Shown here: positions 44,369-55,251 of the stretch, in pieces
How positions within the stretch are numbered: the first letter of the stretch is position 1
How the letters are laid out: every line of letters starts with the position of its first letter
NCBI GenBank assembly: GCA_019096155.1
Contig: JAHCVI010000003.1
Coordinates: 2,790,001-2,854,000 of the forward strand
DNA: 64,000 nt
From: Staphylotrichum longicolle
Lineage: Eukaryota > Ascomycota > Sordariomycetes > Sordariales > Chaetomiaceae
Reading direction: 5' to 3'
Translations under genes and position numbers: made by a program
Notes under the pieces: generated by a model
Told to the model about the DNA's origin: nothing
The model's database searches: none
The model's input: the letters and a program-made list of their open reading frames with translations, nothing else

Positions 44369-44965
44369 GGCGGAGTGCTGTGTTGAGAGAAGCGATCCGA
44401 GCCAAGGGAAACGAGATCAGACAAGGACGGCGACAGGGACAGCGACAGGGACGACCGGAACAACGACAGCTGCACACACATGCGCATGCGCATGCACACC
44501 GAAGACTGGGTCGGCCCAGCGACAAAAATGAGGGAGTGCGTGTTCACGCAGATTGCGCAGATGCCGCGTCATGCATGTGCGTGCACACAGGTCTCAGTCG
44601 TACATTGTTGTGTCGAAGCTGCAGCGCCAGAGAGGGGACCCGAAAGTTGGATCAGGATCAAGACCCGACTCGGACGACGTGAATCGCGCCGCCCATGCCG
44701 TGACGCCTTATCCTGGCTATCATTTCCCTGGGCTGCCGGTGGTGGGGCCTTCAGCAACCCCCCGAGCCCCCCTGCTTCCACACTGTTGGTGGGGCACACG
44801 GCGCTCGGCAGGCTTGGCGGCCGATGCCAAACCAGAACAGCAATTCAATCGCCCTTCAATCGCCAAACCCCAAACCTTCCCAGCCCAAAGACCATCCGAA
44901 GACCAAGACTGCTGGCTCTCAACACAGCAGAACCTGCAACATTACAGCTGCAGAACATAGACAAA
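44369..44965. promoter_or_regulatory. Divergent intergenic region, Asi-type ligase / U2B''-like
   Basis: About 600 bp between two start codons facing away from each other. Contains purine-rich imperfect repeats near 44420-44450. Both promoters are inferred to lie here from position only. Confidence 0.4.
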
Positions 44966-45859
44966 ATGGCTTCAGCACAACAGTCCATTGCTACGTATGT
45001 GTCATTGCACTCCGACACATACAAAGCACCCCCCTTCCGCGGCTGGCAGGCCAAACTAACCGCACGCACGCAGGGTTTACGTCCGTAACCTGGAGGAGCG
45101 CGTCAAGCCCGAGCCACTCAAGCAGGCCTTGCGCGCCATCTTTTCCGAGTATGGCAACGTGATCGATATCGTCGCCAAGACGAACCTCAAGGCCAAGGGC
45201 CAGGCCTTTGTCGTTTTCGACTCGCCCGAGGCTGCCCAGGCTGCCATCGAGGACGTCCAGGGCTTCGAGCTCTTCGACAAGCCGATGCAGGTCGCCATGG
45301 CTCGCACCCGCAGCGATGCCACCGTGATGCAGACCGGCAATGAGGACGAGTTTGATGCCCACAAGCGTCGGCGCATGGCTGAGAAGGGTACGTCCCCTTC
45401 CCTCACCAACCACCCTTTCGTCTTCCACCCGCCCGTCACTAACAATCGGCCACAGACAAGAAGAAGGCCCTCGAGACCGCCGAGGAGCAGAAGCGGCTCA
45501 AACGCCCCATGCCAGGCGCCGCCGCCGAAGCCGGTGCCCGTCCGGCCAAGAATGCCCGTGGCGCCGGCCTCAAGTCCACCGGAGCCGGCCCTGCGGCTGT
45601 CGTCCCGGACGAGTACCTGCCCCCCAACCGCATCCTCTTCGTCCAGAACCTACCCGACGACTTCGACAAGGAAGCTCTCACTGGCATCTTCTCCCGCTTC
45701 GAGGGCTTCCGCGAGGTCCGTACTGTGCCCGGCCGCAGCGGGATTGCCTTCGTCGAGTACGAGGCCGAGGCGGGGGCCATTACGGCCAAGGAGAACACTG
45801 CTGGCATGCCGCTGAAGAATGGCGAGAAGATCATGAAGGTGACGTACCAGCGGCAGTAG
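44966..45859 (+). CDS. U2B''/U1A-type spliceosomal RRM protein
   Basis: Exons 44966-44994, 45074-45387, 45456-45859; 248 residues, phases consistent. First RRM at about 10-90 with RNP2 VYVRNLEE and RNP1 KGQAFVVFD; basic linker (HKRRRMAEKDKKK); second RRM at about 165-245 with RNP2 ILFVQNLPDD and RNP1 RSGIAFVEYEAE. The two-RRM layout and EERVKPEPLKQALRAIFSEYG sequence match the U1A/U2B''/SNF family. It binds the stem-loop of U2 (and/or U1) snRNA. Most filamentous fungi have a single member; yeast splits the job between MUD1 and MSL1, so I do not assign one symbol. The first exon is only 29 nt. Confidence 0.88.
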
Positions 45860-46083
45860 AGTACGGCGGGTGTCAGGTTTGTACTTGGAGTAGGTTAAGG
45901 CGTTGGTTGGTGCTGTGTTGTCATTTGGAACGTAATCGGTCGGGTAGGAGGGTTCAAGATATCCCAATGCAATGATACCAAACAAATAGCTCCGGAATTG
46001 CGCCTATGCCTTACCAAACGATGTTATCGACCGACAATTCCACCCACAACCATGAGACATCCCAAACTGGTCCCTCGGACCCC

Positions 46084-47267
46084 TTAAAAGATCACATCCT
46101 CGTCCTCCTCGGCAGCCAAGAGATCCGTCGGCTCGTCGGCCCCTTCTGGCTCTGGCGCCCGGTTCTCGTCCCCTTGTGCCGCACGTTCTTCCCTCAATCT
46201 CTTCAACTCGGCGTCTTGCGCCGCAGTGTCTCGTTGCTTCTTGTTCGCGACCTGCACGGGGTCAGTACGTGGTTTCTGAAGAGGGCTCGGCCGCGGCATA
46301 CCTTCTTGAGTCTGTAGAACTCCTCCCTGTCCAGCTCGTCCAGCTCCGAGTTGATATCTGCCAGAAAGTTTAGCAACATTACGTTTGACACACACGGCGG
46401 CCAAGTCTACTTACACTTGATGGTGTTCTCCGTCCTCGGAATGATGACATGCTCGCTGGCCTGCTGTTAGCGACAACACACAACGAACCAAAGCCCCCAC
46501 TTGTCCCAGCCCAAACCCGAAAACTCACATGGCGTTCACTCTCCGGTTCACCACCTTGATGACCTCGTCCAGAATCACAAACGCCGTCTGCAGGCTCGCC
46601 AGCTCCACCAGCGCCTCCACGGCCCGCGCGTACGTCTCGCGGCACCGCTGCACCTGCTGCCCGCCCTTGCCCAGCCCCGTCATGGCGAAGTCGTTGTTGC
46701 CCTCGGTCAGGTAGCTCTCGAAGGCCGGCAGCAGCACGCCCGACACGTTCTCCTGCTTGGCGCGGATGCGGAAGCGCGCGGATTTCGCCGACTCCTGGAT
46801 CTGGTACCCGATGTTGCCGCCGACGGCGTACGTCACCTCGGCGAGGGACAGCGAGGCGATCTGCATCACGCGGCCCATCTTGCGCTTGGCTTCATCGATG
46901 CGGCGGGTGATTTCTGGGGTTGGGGGCGGGGTGTGGTCAGTTTTGGGGGGTTGGTTGAGGGGGTGGTTTGGGTTCGTGAGGTACCTCGGAAGCGTCTGGG
47001 GAGGAGGACGGTGTTAGTTTGCGCCATTGCGATATCAAGGAGGGTTGGGGGGGAACGAACTTGGTGAGCGCTTCGCTCTTTCGCTTGAGGAGGTTATGTC
47101 CTGTCTCTGCGCCCTTGAGCTTCGCTTTCATTATACCCAGCGACTGCCGGGTTGGGAAAACGGCTTCCCGGTCCTGGGTGACTCCGGGTCAGCTACCTCG
47201 TCTCGTGCTCGTGCTCGTGGTGGAGGCGGGGTGCGAGCGAGGACCAACGTACTGCTGCGCCGGACAT
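46084..47267 (-). CDS. VMA8: V-type ATPase subunit D
   Basis: Seven exons: 47253-47267 (15 nt), 47061-47173, 46985-46995 (11 nt), 46529-46913, 46415-46455, 46302-46357, 46084-46251; 262 residues, all phases close. Order of motifs: MSGAADREAVFPTRQSLG, IMKAKLKGAETGHNLLKRKS, KRFREITRRIDEAKRKMG, VGGNIGYQIQESAKSARFR, AFVILDEVIKVVNRRVNAIE, HVIIPRTENTIKYINSELDE. Subunit D forms the central rotor stalk of the V1 sector that acidifies vacuoles. The 11-nt micro-exon is needed to complete the conserved KRFREI stretch, which makes the model convincing. Divergent to SYF1. Confidence 0.93.
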
Positions 47268-47804
47268 TGTCGCGGATCGTCGAAGGGAAAGCGGAAGAAG
47301 GTAGTAGATGGAAAAGGAGAAGACGCAAGACAGGAATTCTAAGCCCTTGCTACGGGGAGGTTTAGCGCATCTGCAATGGATTTGGTGATGGCCGTTGGGA
47401 GACGGGCGTGGTGGAGCTTCCAGGTTGGGAGCTCCGCGACAGTGACGGCAGGCTGCAGCACGCAACCAACAGCGCAGGGAACCACCCATTGAACGGCCGT
47501 TTTTAGTGGCTGGCCCCACCAAGCTGGAACTCAATTCAGTCGAGGTGGTTGACTGGCCCGAGCGTCTTACGTTACGTCCACCTCCAAGCGCGCCCAATCG
47601 CCAGACCTCGAAAAACGCAGCCCGGGAACCCGAGCAACCTCGCCGTTGCCCTCCCAGCTGTCGCGTGTGCAACCCTCCCGAGGATCACTGGCAGTGATGT
47701 CACGGCAACGCGTTATTTGAGCTTCTTCTCCCTTTCCCCCTCCCTCAGAGCCGAAAGCGACAGTGCCGCTGCCCGACACGTCGACGGCAGTCCACGCCGA
47801 CAAC
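47268..47804. promoter_or_regulatory. Divergent intergenic region, VMA8 / SYF1
   Basis: About 540 bp separates the two start codons on opposite strands. No other gene seen; promoter role is inferred from position. Confidence 0.45.
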
Positions 47805-50385
47805 ATGGCCTCCACCCGCCCCAGCGACCGCCAGCCAGATTTGGCCCTGGTGGTACGTCTCCGGATTCTTCCTCCACGCACCCGCAGTTGTAATTGCTGA
47901 CGGATCACTACAGTCAGAGGACGATTTCCCCTACGAGCAAGACATCCAGCGCAATCCGGGAAGCACCAAGCCGTGGCTGGCCTACATTGAGTACAAGCTC
48001 CAGCATGGGACCCTACGAGAACAGGCGTTTGTCATGGAGAGGGCATGCGTCCAGCTGCCCCGGTCGTACAAGCTATGGAAGATGGTGCGTCGAAGACTCC
48101 CGTGGGCCAGAGGAGCCGTCTCTAACTATCGACAGTATCTCCGCTTCAGGATGAAACACGTCGCCAAGCTCAACGCCGCCATCTTCGCCGCCGAGTACCA
48201 GAAAGTGAACGCCCTTTTTGAGCGGGCCTTGATCCTCCTCAACAAGATGCCCAGGATATGGGAGATGTACCTCAAGTTCCTGATGCAACAGCCCCTCGTG
48301 ACCCTCACCCGCCACGCCTTCGACCGTGCGCTCCGAGCGCTCCCGATTACCCAGCACAATAGGATATGGGCCCTCTACCGGCCGTTTGCAAACTCAGCCG
48401 AAGGCATGACGGCCGTCAAGATCTGGCGGCGGTACATGCAGGTCCACCCCGAAGACGCCGAGGATTTTATCGAGCTGCTGGTCCACACCGGCCTGTACAC
48501 CGAGGCCGTGAACAAGTCCATGGACATTCTGAACAACCCTCGCTTCCAGAGCAAGAACGCCAAGGGGCACTATGAGCTCTGGGGCGAAATGGTCGATCTG
48601 CTGGTCGAGCACGCGGTCGACATCGAGACGGGCCACGAGACGAGCATCGACGTGGAACGTATCATCCGGAGCGGCATCGATCGATTCAGCGACCAGAGGG
48701 GCAAGCTGTGGTGCGGCCTGGCGACGTACTGGATTCGGCGGGGGAATTTCGAGCGGGCGAGGGACGTGTTTGAGGAGGGCATCACTACGGTCATGACAGT
48801 GCGAGATTTTACGCTTGTGTTTGACTCGTACACGGAATTTGAGGAATCCATCATTGGCGCCTTGATGGAGGTCGCCTCGGCACGGGCCGAGAAGGGAGTG
48901 GTGGATGAGGTCGCCGACTTTGATCTCGACATCCGCATGATGCGCTTCGAGCATCTGATGGACCGTCGCCCTTTCCTCCTGAACGACGTCCTGCTGAGGC
49001 AAAACCCAAACAGCGTCACCGAGTGGGAGAAACGGGTCGCACTCTGGGGCGAGAACAAGCAGGAAGTGGTGCAGACCTACACGGATGCCATTGCGGCCAT
49101 CCAGCCCAAGAAGGCCGTGGGTGCATTCCACCAACTATGGGCCAACTACGCCAAGTTTTACGAGAATGGGGGAGATTTGCGGAATGCTCGGATCATCATG
49201 GAGAAGGCGGTCAAGGTCCCGTTCAAGTCGGTGGCCGAGCTTGCCGACATGTGGATTGAATGGGCCGAGATGGAGCTGCGGAACGAGAACTTTGACGAGG
49301 CTGTCAGGATCATGGCCAAGGCCGTGCAGGCGCCCAAGAGGTCAACGGTCGACTACTTCGACGAGACTCTGTCACCACAACAACGAGTGCACAAGAGCTG
49401 GAAACTGTGGAGCTTTTACGTCGACCTCGTCGAGAGCGTGAGCTCGCTGGAAGAGACCAAGAAGGTCTACGAAAGGATATTCGAGCTCCGCATTGCGACA
49501 CCTCAGACCGTGGTCAACTACGCCAACTTGCTCGAGGAACACAAGTATTTTGAGGAGTCGTTCAAGATCTACGAGCGCGGTCTCGACCTCTTCAGCTACC
49601 CCGTCGCCTTTGAGCTATGGAACCTCTACCTCACCAAGGCGGTCGACCGCAAGATTGGCATAGAGCGCCTGCGCGATCTATTTGAGCAGGCGGTCCTCGA
49701 CTGCCCGCCAAAGTTTGCCAAGGTCATCTACCTGATGTACGGCAACCTCGAAGAGGAGCGGGGCCTGGCGCGGCACGCCATGCGAATCTATGAGCGAGCC
49801 ACGCGCGCCGTGTCGGACGAGGACCGAGCCGACATGTTCAACTTTTACATCACCAAGTCTGCGTCCAACTTTGGCCTGCCTTCGACGCGCCCCATTTACG
49901 AGCGCGCCATTGCGACGCTTCCCGACCACGAAGCCCGCGACATGTGCCTCAAGTTCGCCGACATGGAGAAGAGGCTGGGCGAAATCGACCGAGCGAGGGC
50001 CATCTACGGGCACGCGTCGCAGTTCTGTGATCCGCGGACCAACCCCGACTTCTGGACCAAGTGGGAGCAGTTCGAAGTGCAGCACGGCAACGAAGACACG
50101 TTCAAGGAGATGCTGCGCATCAAGCGCAGCGTCCAGGCGCAGTACAACACGGACGTCAACTTTATCGCCTCGCAGGCGCTCGCCAGGAGCCAGCAGCAGA
50201 GGCAGCTGGACGACGGCGAGGAGGTGGATCAGGAGGTCGTGGACGCCATGGAGCAGCTGGAGAGGCAGGCTCGCGCGCCGGCCGGCTTCGTGGCCGCCTC
50301 CGAGGGGCTCAAGGGGAATGTGTCGAGCCAACCGGTCGAGGTCGCCAACCCCGACGCCATCGATCTTGACGAAATGGATGAATGA
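47805..50385 (+). CDS. SYF1: Pre-mRNA-splicing factor Syf1 (HAT repeats)
   Basis: Exons 47805-47852, 47914-48084, 48136-50385; 822 residues. The second intron (51 nt) is stopless; splicing joins SYKLWKM to YLRFRMKHVAKLN as in other Syf1 proteins. Nearly the whole protein is HAT (half-a-TPR) repeats: PWLAYIEYKLQHG, NRIWALYRPFANSAEG, ELWNLYLTKAVDRKIG, FWTKWEQFEVQHGNEDTFKE. The tail is acidic (DAIDLDEMDE). Syf1 (human XAB2) is a scaffold of the Prp19/NineTeen complex, needed for spliceosome activation. Frame intact over 2.5 kb. Confidence 0.95.
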
Positions 50386-50978
50386 CATGACTTTTGTATC
50401 TAGATAAAGGGGGGCGGTGGATGTTCTTCGGGGGGCGACGACCAACACAAGATCGGTCATCTCTAGGGGCGGACGGCGCAAGGGGTAGGATACGTAGATA
50501 TCGAGTACTCATCAATTTTTAGGTTGGGGACGGAAACGAACGAACAATCAGAGGATTCAAGTGCTCTCCCCAAACTGCCCTACCAGGTACGAAGCAGTCT
50601 TGTTGTTCTGCAGCCCTTCCGCATCTCGCCCAACCATCTGCCTCCCAGTTCCTGAGCTCATTGCTACTCACTCGCACAGTCGAGTTCACCTCAGCTTCGC
50701 CAACCCTTTCTCGGCCGAGCATCGCACAATACAACATCCAACTTGGGATTTGCCAGACTACACTACAGTATCATCCACCCTTTCCCCCCCCCCCCCGCCC
50801 TTTTCCAACCCTACATAACATACAAACTACATAAACACACAAAGAGACGTCAAACCATTCATGCATCCATGCATCCATCCTCCCCTATCCTCAACCCGTC
50901 TCACTCAAAAGAGGTCACCCAAAGAAAAACCAAAAGAAAAAGCTAAAAAGATATTAAACAATCAACAAAATATAGTAA
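50386..50978. other. Convergent intergenic region with a 13-base C run
   Basis: About 590 bp between the 3' ends of SYF1 and the next minus-strand gene. Contains a run of 13 C at 50784-50796. No gene recognised. Confidence 0.5.
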
Positions 50979-51745
50979 CTACTCCTGAAACTTCTCCTTC
51001 TTGAGGAAATATCCCCGGCCCGCCTGGTCCATCTCGGCCAGCTTCTTCCAGAAGCGCGCCGCGGTCTCGCGGTTGTTGTCGGTGCGGCCGTCGCGCGAGC
51101 CGGGCACGGCGTAGATGGAGCCCTTGCGCTTTTGGAAGCGCGAGGGGGGGACCTTGGAGGCGTCTGTGTTTTGTTGTTTTCTGTTAGATCTCGATCAAGG
51201 TGGTGAGGTTGCGATTGCGGTTGCGGTTGCGGTTGCGGTTGCTAAGAGGGAGGGGGGGGAGGAACGGGAAGGGTGGTATGGCGTTGAGGTATGGTGGGGT
51301 GAGGAGGGGATGTGATGGGACTGTGGTGTCAGGGGGGAGGAGGTGAGGTAGGGAGGGGGCATGCTAATTGGGAAGAGAAGTTTGGGGGAAACATACCCCA
51401 CTCGTCGCTGAGCCGGCGGTCCTCGTCCTGGTCGGCGCGCGTCATGGTTGGCGATACAGGAGAGAGCGGGCTCATTGGGCCGGCGGATGATGCGACGGCC
51501 CGCGGCTCAACGGGGGTGAGAGTGGCGAGACCGGTGGGCGGCGATTGAGATAGCCCCGGCGCCGAGTATTGCTGGGTGATTGGGCTGCCGGGAGTCATGC
51601 TGGCGATGCTTTCTTTTCTTCTGGTGTCTGATGTGGTGTTAGCTCGTCGACGGGAGTTGAAACATACACAAGGGTTCACTGGGTCTAAAGGGAGGGAACG
51701 GGCGAACTGTCAGGGGACCGGGACGGGAAACACCTTACCGGCCAT
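50979..51745 (-). CDS. Small conserved protein of unknown function
   Basis: Three exons: 51739-51745 (7 nt, ATGGCCG), 51397-51627, 50979-51163; 140 residues, phases consistent. N-terminal half is Ser/Thr/Pro-rich (SPITQQYSAPGLSQSPPTG). The C-terminal half is compact and looks conserved: RRLSDEWDASKVPPSRFQKR, then KGSIYAVPGSRDGRTDNN, ending KKEKFQE. I recall this SDEWD...PPSRFQKRKGSIY pattern from small uncharacterised filamentous-ascomycete proteins but know no function. The larger intron carries a GGTTGC repeat. The gene is supported by clean splice phases and conserved-looking C-terminus. Confidence 0.65.
51207..51242. repeat. Hexanucleotide GGTTGC repeat in intron
   Basis: Six consecutive 6-bp units, the second being GATTGC, inside the 51164-51396 intron of the small conserved gene. 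A candidate length-variable microsatellite. Confidence 0.9.
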
Positions 51746-53110
51746 TACGAGTAGTTCGAGCCCTGAATAGCTTTGCCGAAGATTGGGTTGAGGAATGTGA
51801 TGGTTTATGGCGTCAAATAGTCGTTGGTTGTCGTGGAGAGAAGAGAAGTGAGGAGGTCAGAGTCGCGGTGGATAGTGTCAGGTCGGTAAGACGTCAGGAA
51901 GGAGTCTGAGCGCGATGTGGTCTGGACTCGGTCATCCAGCAGAAGGCTGGCGGGGTATTTTTATATCACATCGTAAGATAGCAGTCACAGTGTAGTCCTC
52001 CAGATTGAACAAGGGATGCTGTCTCGGGAGGTCTAGGCATGTGGGCAGTTCGCCCCTCCTCCGTCTCGCCTCTTCTCTCCGCCTCTTTCCTCCCCCGCTG
52101 TGTTAAAGCCTAGCTTACCTAGCTTTCCCAGGTATGTTATCTGTATCAGGCCTATGGGGGTGAGCTTCAAATCAACTGAGCCAACACAACCATAACGTCT
52201 TTGCGTCGTCATGGCACGCGGCGTTGCGAGATCGTGGCTGCAGCTTTGGAACCCGTGGAACCCGTTCTTGCGTCGAATATGCACTCAATGGTGTGCTCTC
52301 AGTTTGGCCTACCTCCATCAGGAGATGTGTCGCTGGGGTTATGCGAGGACACTTTGTCGGTCCCAGCAACAAGCCAAGCGTCAAACACGGCAGTCAATAT
52401 CGACCCGCAGCTCTCCCGTGAGCCTCTCCTAGGAGCCTACGCACCCGTAGCAAATGGCAGCACAGCCGCGATTCAGGCGTCAACCGCCCAAGCGACCCCC
52501 GATCGCATGGATGCCAACGGATGCCAAGCGGCAATGAGCTGAGAGCTTCATGGGATTGACGTCATGGTCAGCGATGGAGCTGCAATCCGATGCTTGTGCA
52601 CCTTTGCTGTCTTGTGGGTGAACGGGACTCTCCGAGGTACAACCCAGGTGGACTCGATAGGCCAATGCGCCTCGCTGTGTCCTGTGATACAGTATGTCGA
52701 CTCAGTTGCCCGGCCTACCTGACCCCATCCGTGCTGTCTTGAAACACTCCAGACCGAGTAAACATGCCCAAATGGGGAGACGCCGAGACGCATCGCCTCA
52801 ATGTCCCCGTCCACAAGACAAAGGGGTGGCAAGATGGCATCGACTTGGCAGTCAGCAGCACTGCGCACTGCCACGGCTGGACGGTCTTGGGACGGTGGTT
52901 TGGGGAACTGGTGATGCGAGACAAAACGTTGAATGACTCGAAATCGAAAGTTGTTGCAGCATGTGAAGATGGGCGTTGCCGGAAGATGGACTGAAACTTT
53001 GATTACGTCTCGGGTTCTGCAGATCCGTAAAAGATGTGTAATCTTGAAAGACCATGTGTAAAAAGGTCTAAAAAGAAAGAAACTGAGTTGGCACAGGAAA
53101 TAAAAGATTG
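51746..53110. other. Intergenic, no gene supported
   Basis: About 1.4 kb upstream of the small conserved gene and downstream of the tRNA. Several short overlapping ORFs, none with a domain. A doublet of TTAGGG near 53264 is too short to be telomeric. Confidence 0.45.
53102..53105 (-). terminator. Pol III oligo-T terminator of tRNA-Gln
   Basis: AAAA on the plus strand, TTTT on the transcribed strand, starting six bases past the tRNA 3' end. Confidence 0.7.
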
Positions 53111-53198
53111 AGGTCGTGCCCGGGTTCGAACCGGGGTTATTGGAAAGACAGAGAAACGTCGTCAAAATCCAAAGTGATAACCACTACACTACACAACC
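53111..53198 (-). tRNA. tRNA-Gln (anticodon TTG) with a 16-nt intron
   Basis: Minus-strand cloverleaf: acceptor GGTTGTG paired with CACGACC, D-arm GTG...CAC with AGTGGTTAT loop, anticodon stem TTGGA/TCCAA, loop TT-TTG-A, T-arm CCCGG-TTCGAAC-CCGGG. The anticodon UUG reads CAA (Gln). Sixteen extra bases (CGACGTTTCTCTGTCT) sit one base 3' of the anticodon, the canonical nuclear tRNA intron position, giving 88 nt total and 72 after splicing. CCA is not encoded, as expected in eukaryotes. A TTTT stretch for Pol III termination follows within about 10 bases. Confidence 0.93.
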
Positions 53199-53457
53199 TT
53201 GTCTTGTGGTGTGTTAGTGCACCGTTCAAAAGTAGCTCCTTATGGGCGAAAAGTCACATTCCCGGGTTAGGGTTACGCAGCCTACGGATATCGTTCATCA
53301 CAACCCCCTTGACCACAAAAACACAGCAGACATACAAAAAGACATGAGGACGCTGAGTGGATAGTCTAATTATCTACATAATCTATAGACAGCTTTCAAT
53401 ACTATGGCTGCCATGCATGCCCAGATCTCGGCCAGATTGTTGACCCTGGATCGACCC

Positions 53458-54706
53458 CTATTCTGACCTCTTGTGCAGCACACCAGCACCCGCCTGCAGA
53501 GTCGTCAGCATGCATCGTGGAGAGCAGACAGACACGCTCGTCGTAACAGCTCAAAACTTACCTGATGGCTTGGGAAGATCAGAGTGTCGGCAACCACCAC
53601 ATTCTGCCGCCTCCCTGCGACGAACACTACAACCTCGGCAATGTCGTCCGGCGTCAAAGGGTCGCAGCCACTGCAGCTCAATGTCAGCCGCCGTTGCCTT
53701 TCGGACAACAGTGCATTACTTACGCGTAGACGGCGTCAGCCTTGGACTTGTCGCCGTAGAACCGGACAACCGAGAATTCCTGCCGCAAGATCAGCTGCTG
53801 ATGAGTTTGTCGCTTTCGCACACTGCCTCAACCCACCGTCTCGACCTGCCCCGGGTCAATCTCCATGACACGGATCCGCGTGGCAATCAGCTCCTTGCGG
53901 AGAGCATCCGTAAAGGCGCGCACAGCAGCCTTGGTGGCGCAGTAGATGCTGCCGCCGGCGTAGGGCTCGCGGCCGGCGATGCTGCCGACGTTAATGATGT
54001 CGCCAGCGCCGCCGTCGGGACGGGTCTTGAAGATGGGCAGGATGGCCTGGGTCATGTTGATCAGGCCAGTGACGTTGGTCTGGAACATGATGTTGATGTC
54101 CTCCTCGGCGATTTCAGGGGCGCGGGCGACTGTCGGCTTTAGCATTCCCTCGCACTCCCCCAGCTCACCAGCTGTTCTTGACAAGCAAGGAATGACATCT
54201 CATACCTCCTTTCACCAACCCCTGAACATGCGTCAGTAACTCAACTCATCTCACAACACAAACAAGGTACCGGAAAAAAAAACTCACGCGTTGTTGACCA
54301 GCACATCGACCCCCCGAAACTCCTCCGGCAGCCCCGCGACGAACCCCTTGACCTGCGCCGGGTCGGCCACATCCAGCGCGACGGGCAGCACCTTGACGCC
54401 CTCGCCGACCTCCTTCTTGATCTCGGCAGCAATCTCCTCCAGCCGGTCGACCCGACGGGCGGTCAGCACCAGCTTCAGGTCCTTCGGGGCAGTGCGGGCA
54501 AACTCAAAGGCGCAGCTCCGGCCGATGCCCGACGAGGCGCCCGTGATGAGGACCGTCTTGCCCTCGAGGCGCTTGGCCATGGCGGTGGACATGTTGTTTC
54601 TGAGGAAGCTGGAGAGAGGGTGCGAGTGGGGTCGGGACCGAAATGGGGCGAGGGCGCGGATGGTGCTCGACAATTTGGCTGTAAATGCTGTTGTTCGGGC
54701 GAACAT
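53458..54706 (-). CDS. NAD(P)-dependent short-chain dehydrogenase (YMR226C-like), one-base frame break
   Basis: Six exons: 54288-54706, 54206-54221 (16 nt), 53837-54129, 53724-53779, 53562-53670, 53458-53493; 309 residues if one base is restored. Classical SDR motifs: nucleotide-binding TGASSGIG at 55-62, DVLVNNAG, catalytic VGSIAG Ser and YCATKAAV Tyr/Lys. Closest recognisable group is YMR226C-type NADP-dependent hydroxy-acid/serine dehydrogenases (MFQTNVTGLINMTQAILP). The start chosen (ATG 54704-54706) gives a 38-residue Arg/Ser/Ala-rich leader resembling a mitochondrial targeting peptide; a second ATG follows at residue 39. The 16-nt exon reads GGGTTGGTGAAAGGAG; the frame needs 17 (an extra G), otherwise a TGA results. 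This is one of several such breaks in the window. Confidence 0.82.
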
Positions 54707-55251
54707 GGCAGGGGATCGGTTCGAGGTCCGGGAGCGGAGCGGGAGGAGTAATAAAAGGGGGCAGATGCAACCGCGAGTGACCCCCGCGGCATCGGCGCTG
54801 ACGCCATTCTCGTGGCGGTCCACACTGCTGGTGCGATTCAATGCCGTTGCCGGGCCGGCCCCGGAAAACACCCCGCACCGTCTCCATCGCGCCGGCGATA
54901 AGAACTAACCCCGCACTGGGTCGCTACCTAACTCATTACTGTGTAAGCTCCTTCCATCTCCACTACCGCAGCAGACAGGACGGAAGGAGCTGGTGTTGGA
55001 GATATGAACATTGTTTTGACCGAGGGAGGTAGGATTACAGGGCGGAAGAGCGAGATGTTTTTGTGATTATACTGAGACTAATCCATTCCTCCCAAGCTTT
55101 TCGCCTCTCTTCAACGCCGGGGGGAAAACACCCGACCCTAGCCGAACAATGCAGTCTATATCTCTATCCAGAAACGCCGTTTGTAAACAGACCCGGCATG
55201 CAAATGTAAGGTATCCAGGGCTCAACCTCCCAGAGTCTAAAAATTATCCAA
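54707..55251. other. Intergenic, no gene seen
   Basis: About 550 bp between the SDR start and the MFS stop, both on the minus strand. SDR promoter expected at left. Nothing else recognised. Confidence 0.45.

Noticed and set aside
53262..53275. TTAGGG-like doublet (GGGTTAGGGTTA) suggesting a telomere relic
   Set aside because: Only two units; interstitial telomere tracts would be longer.
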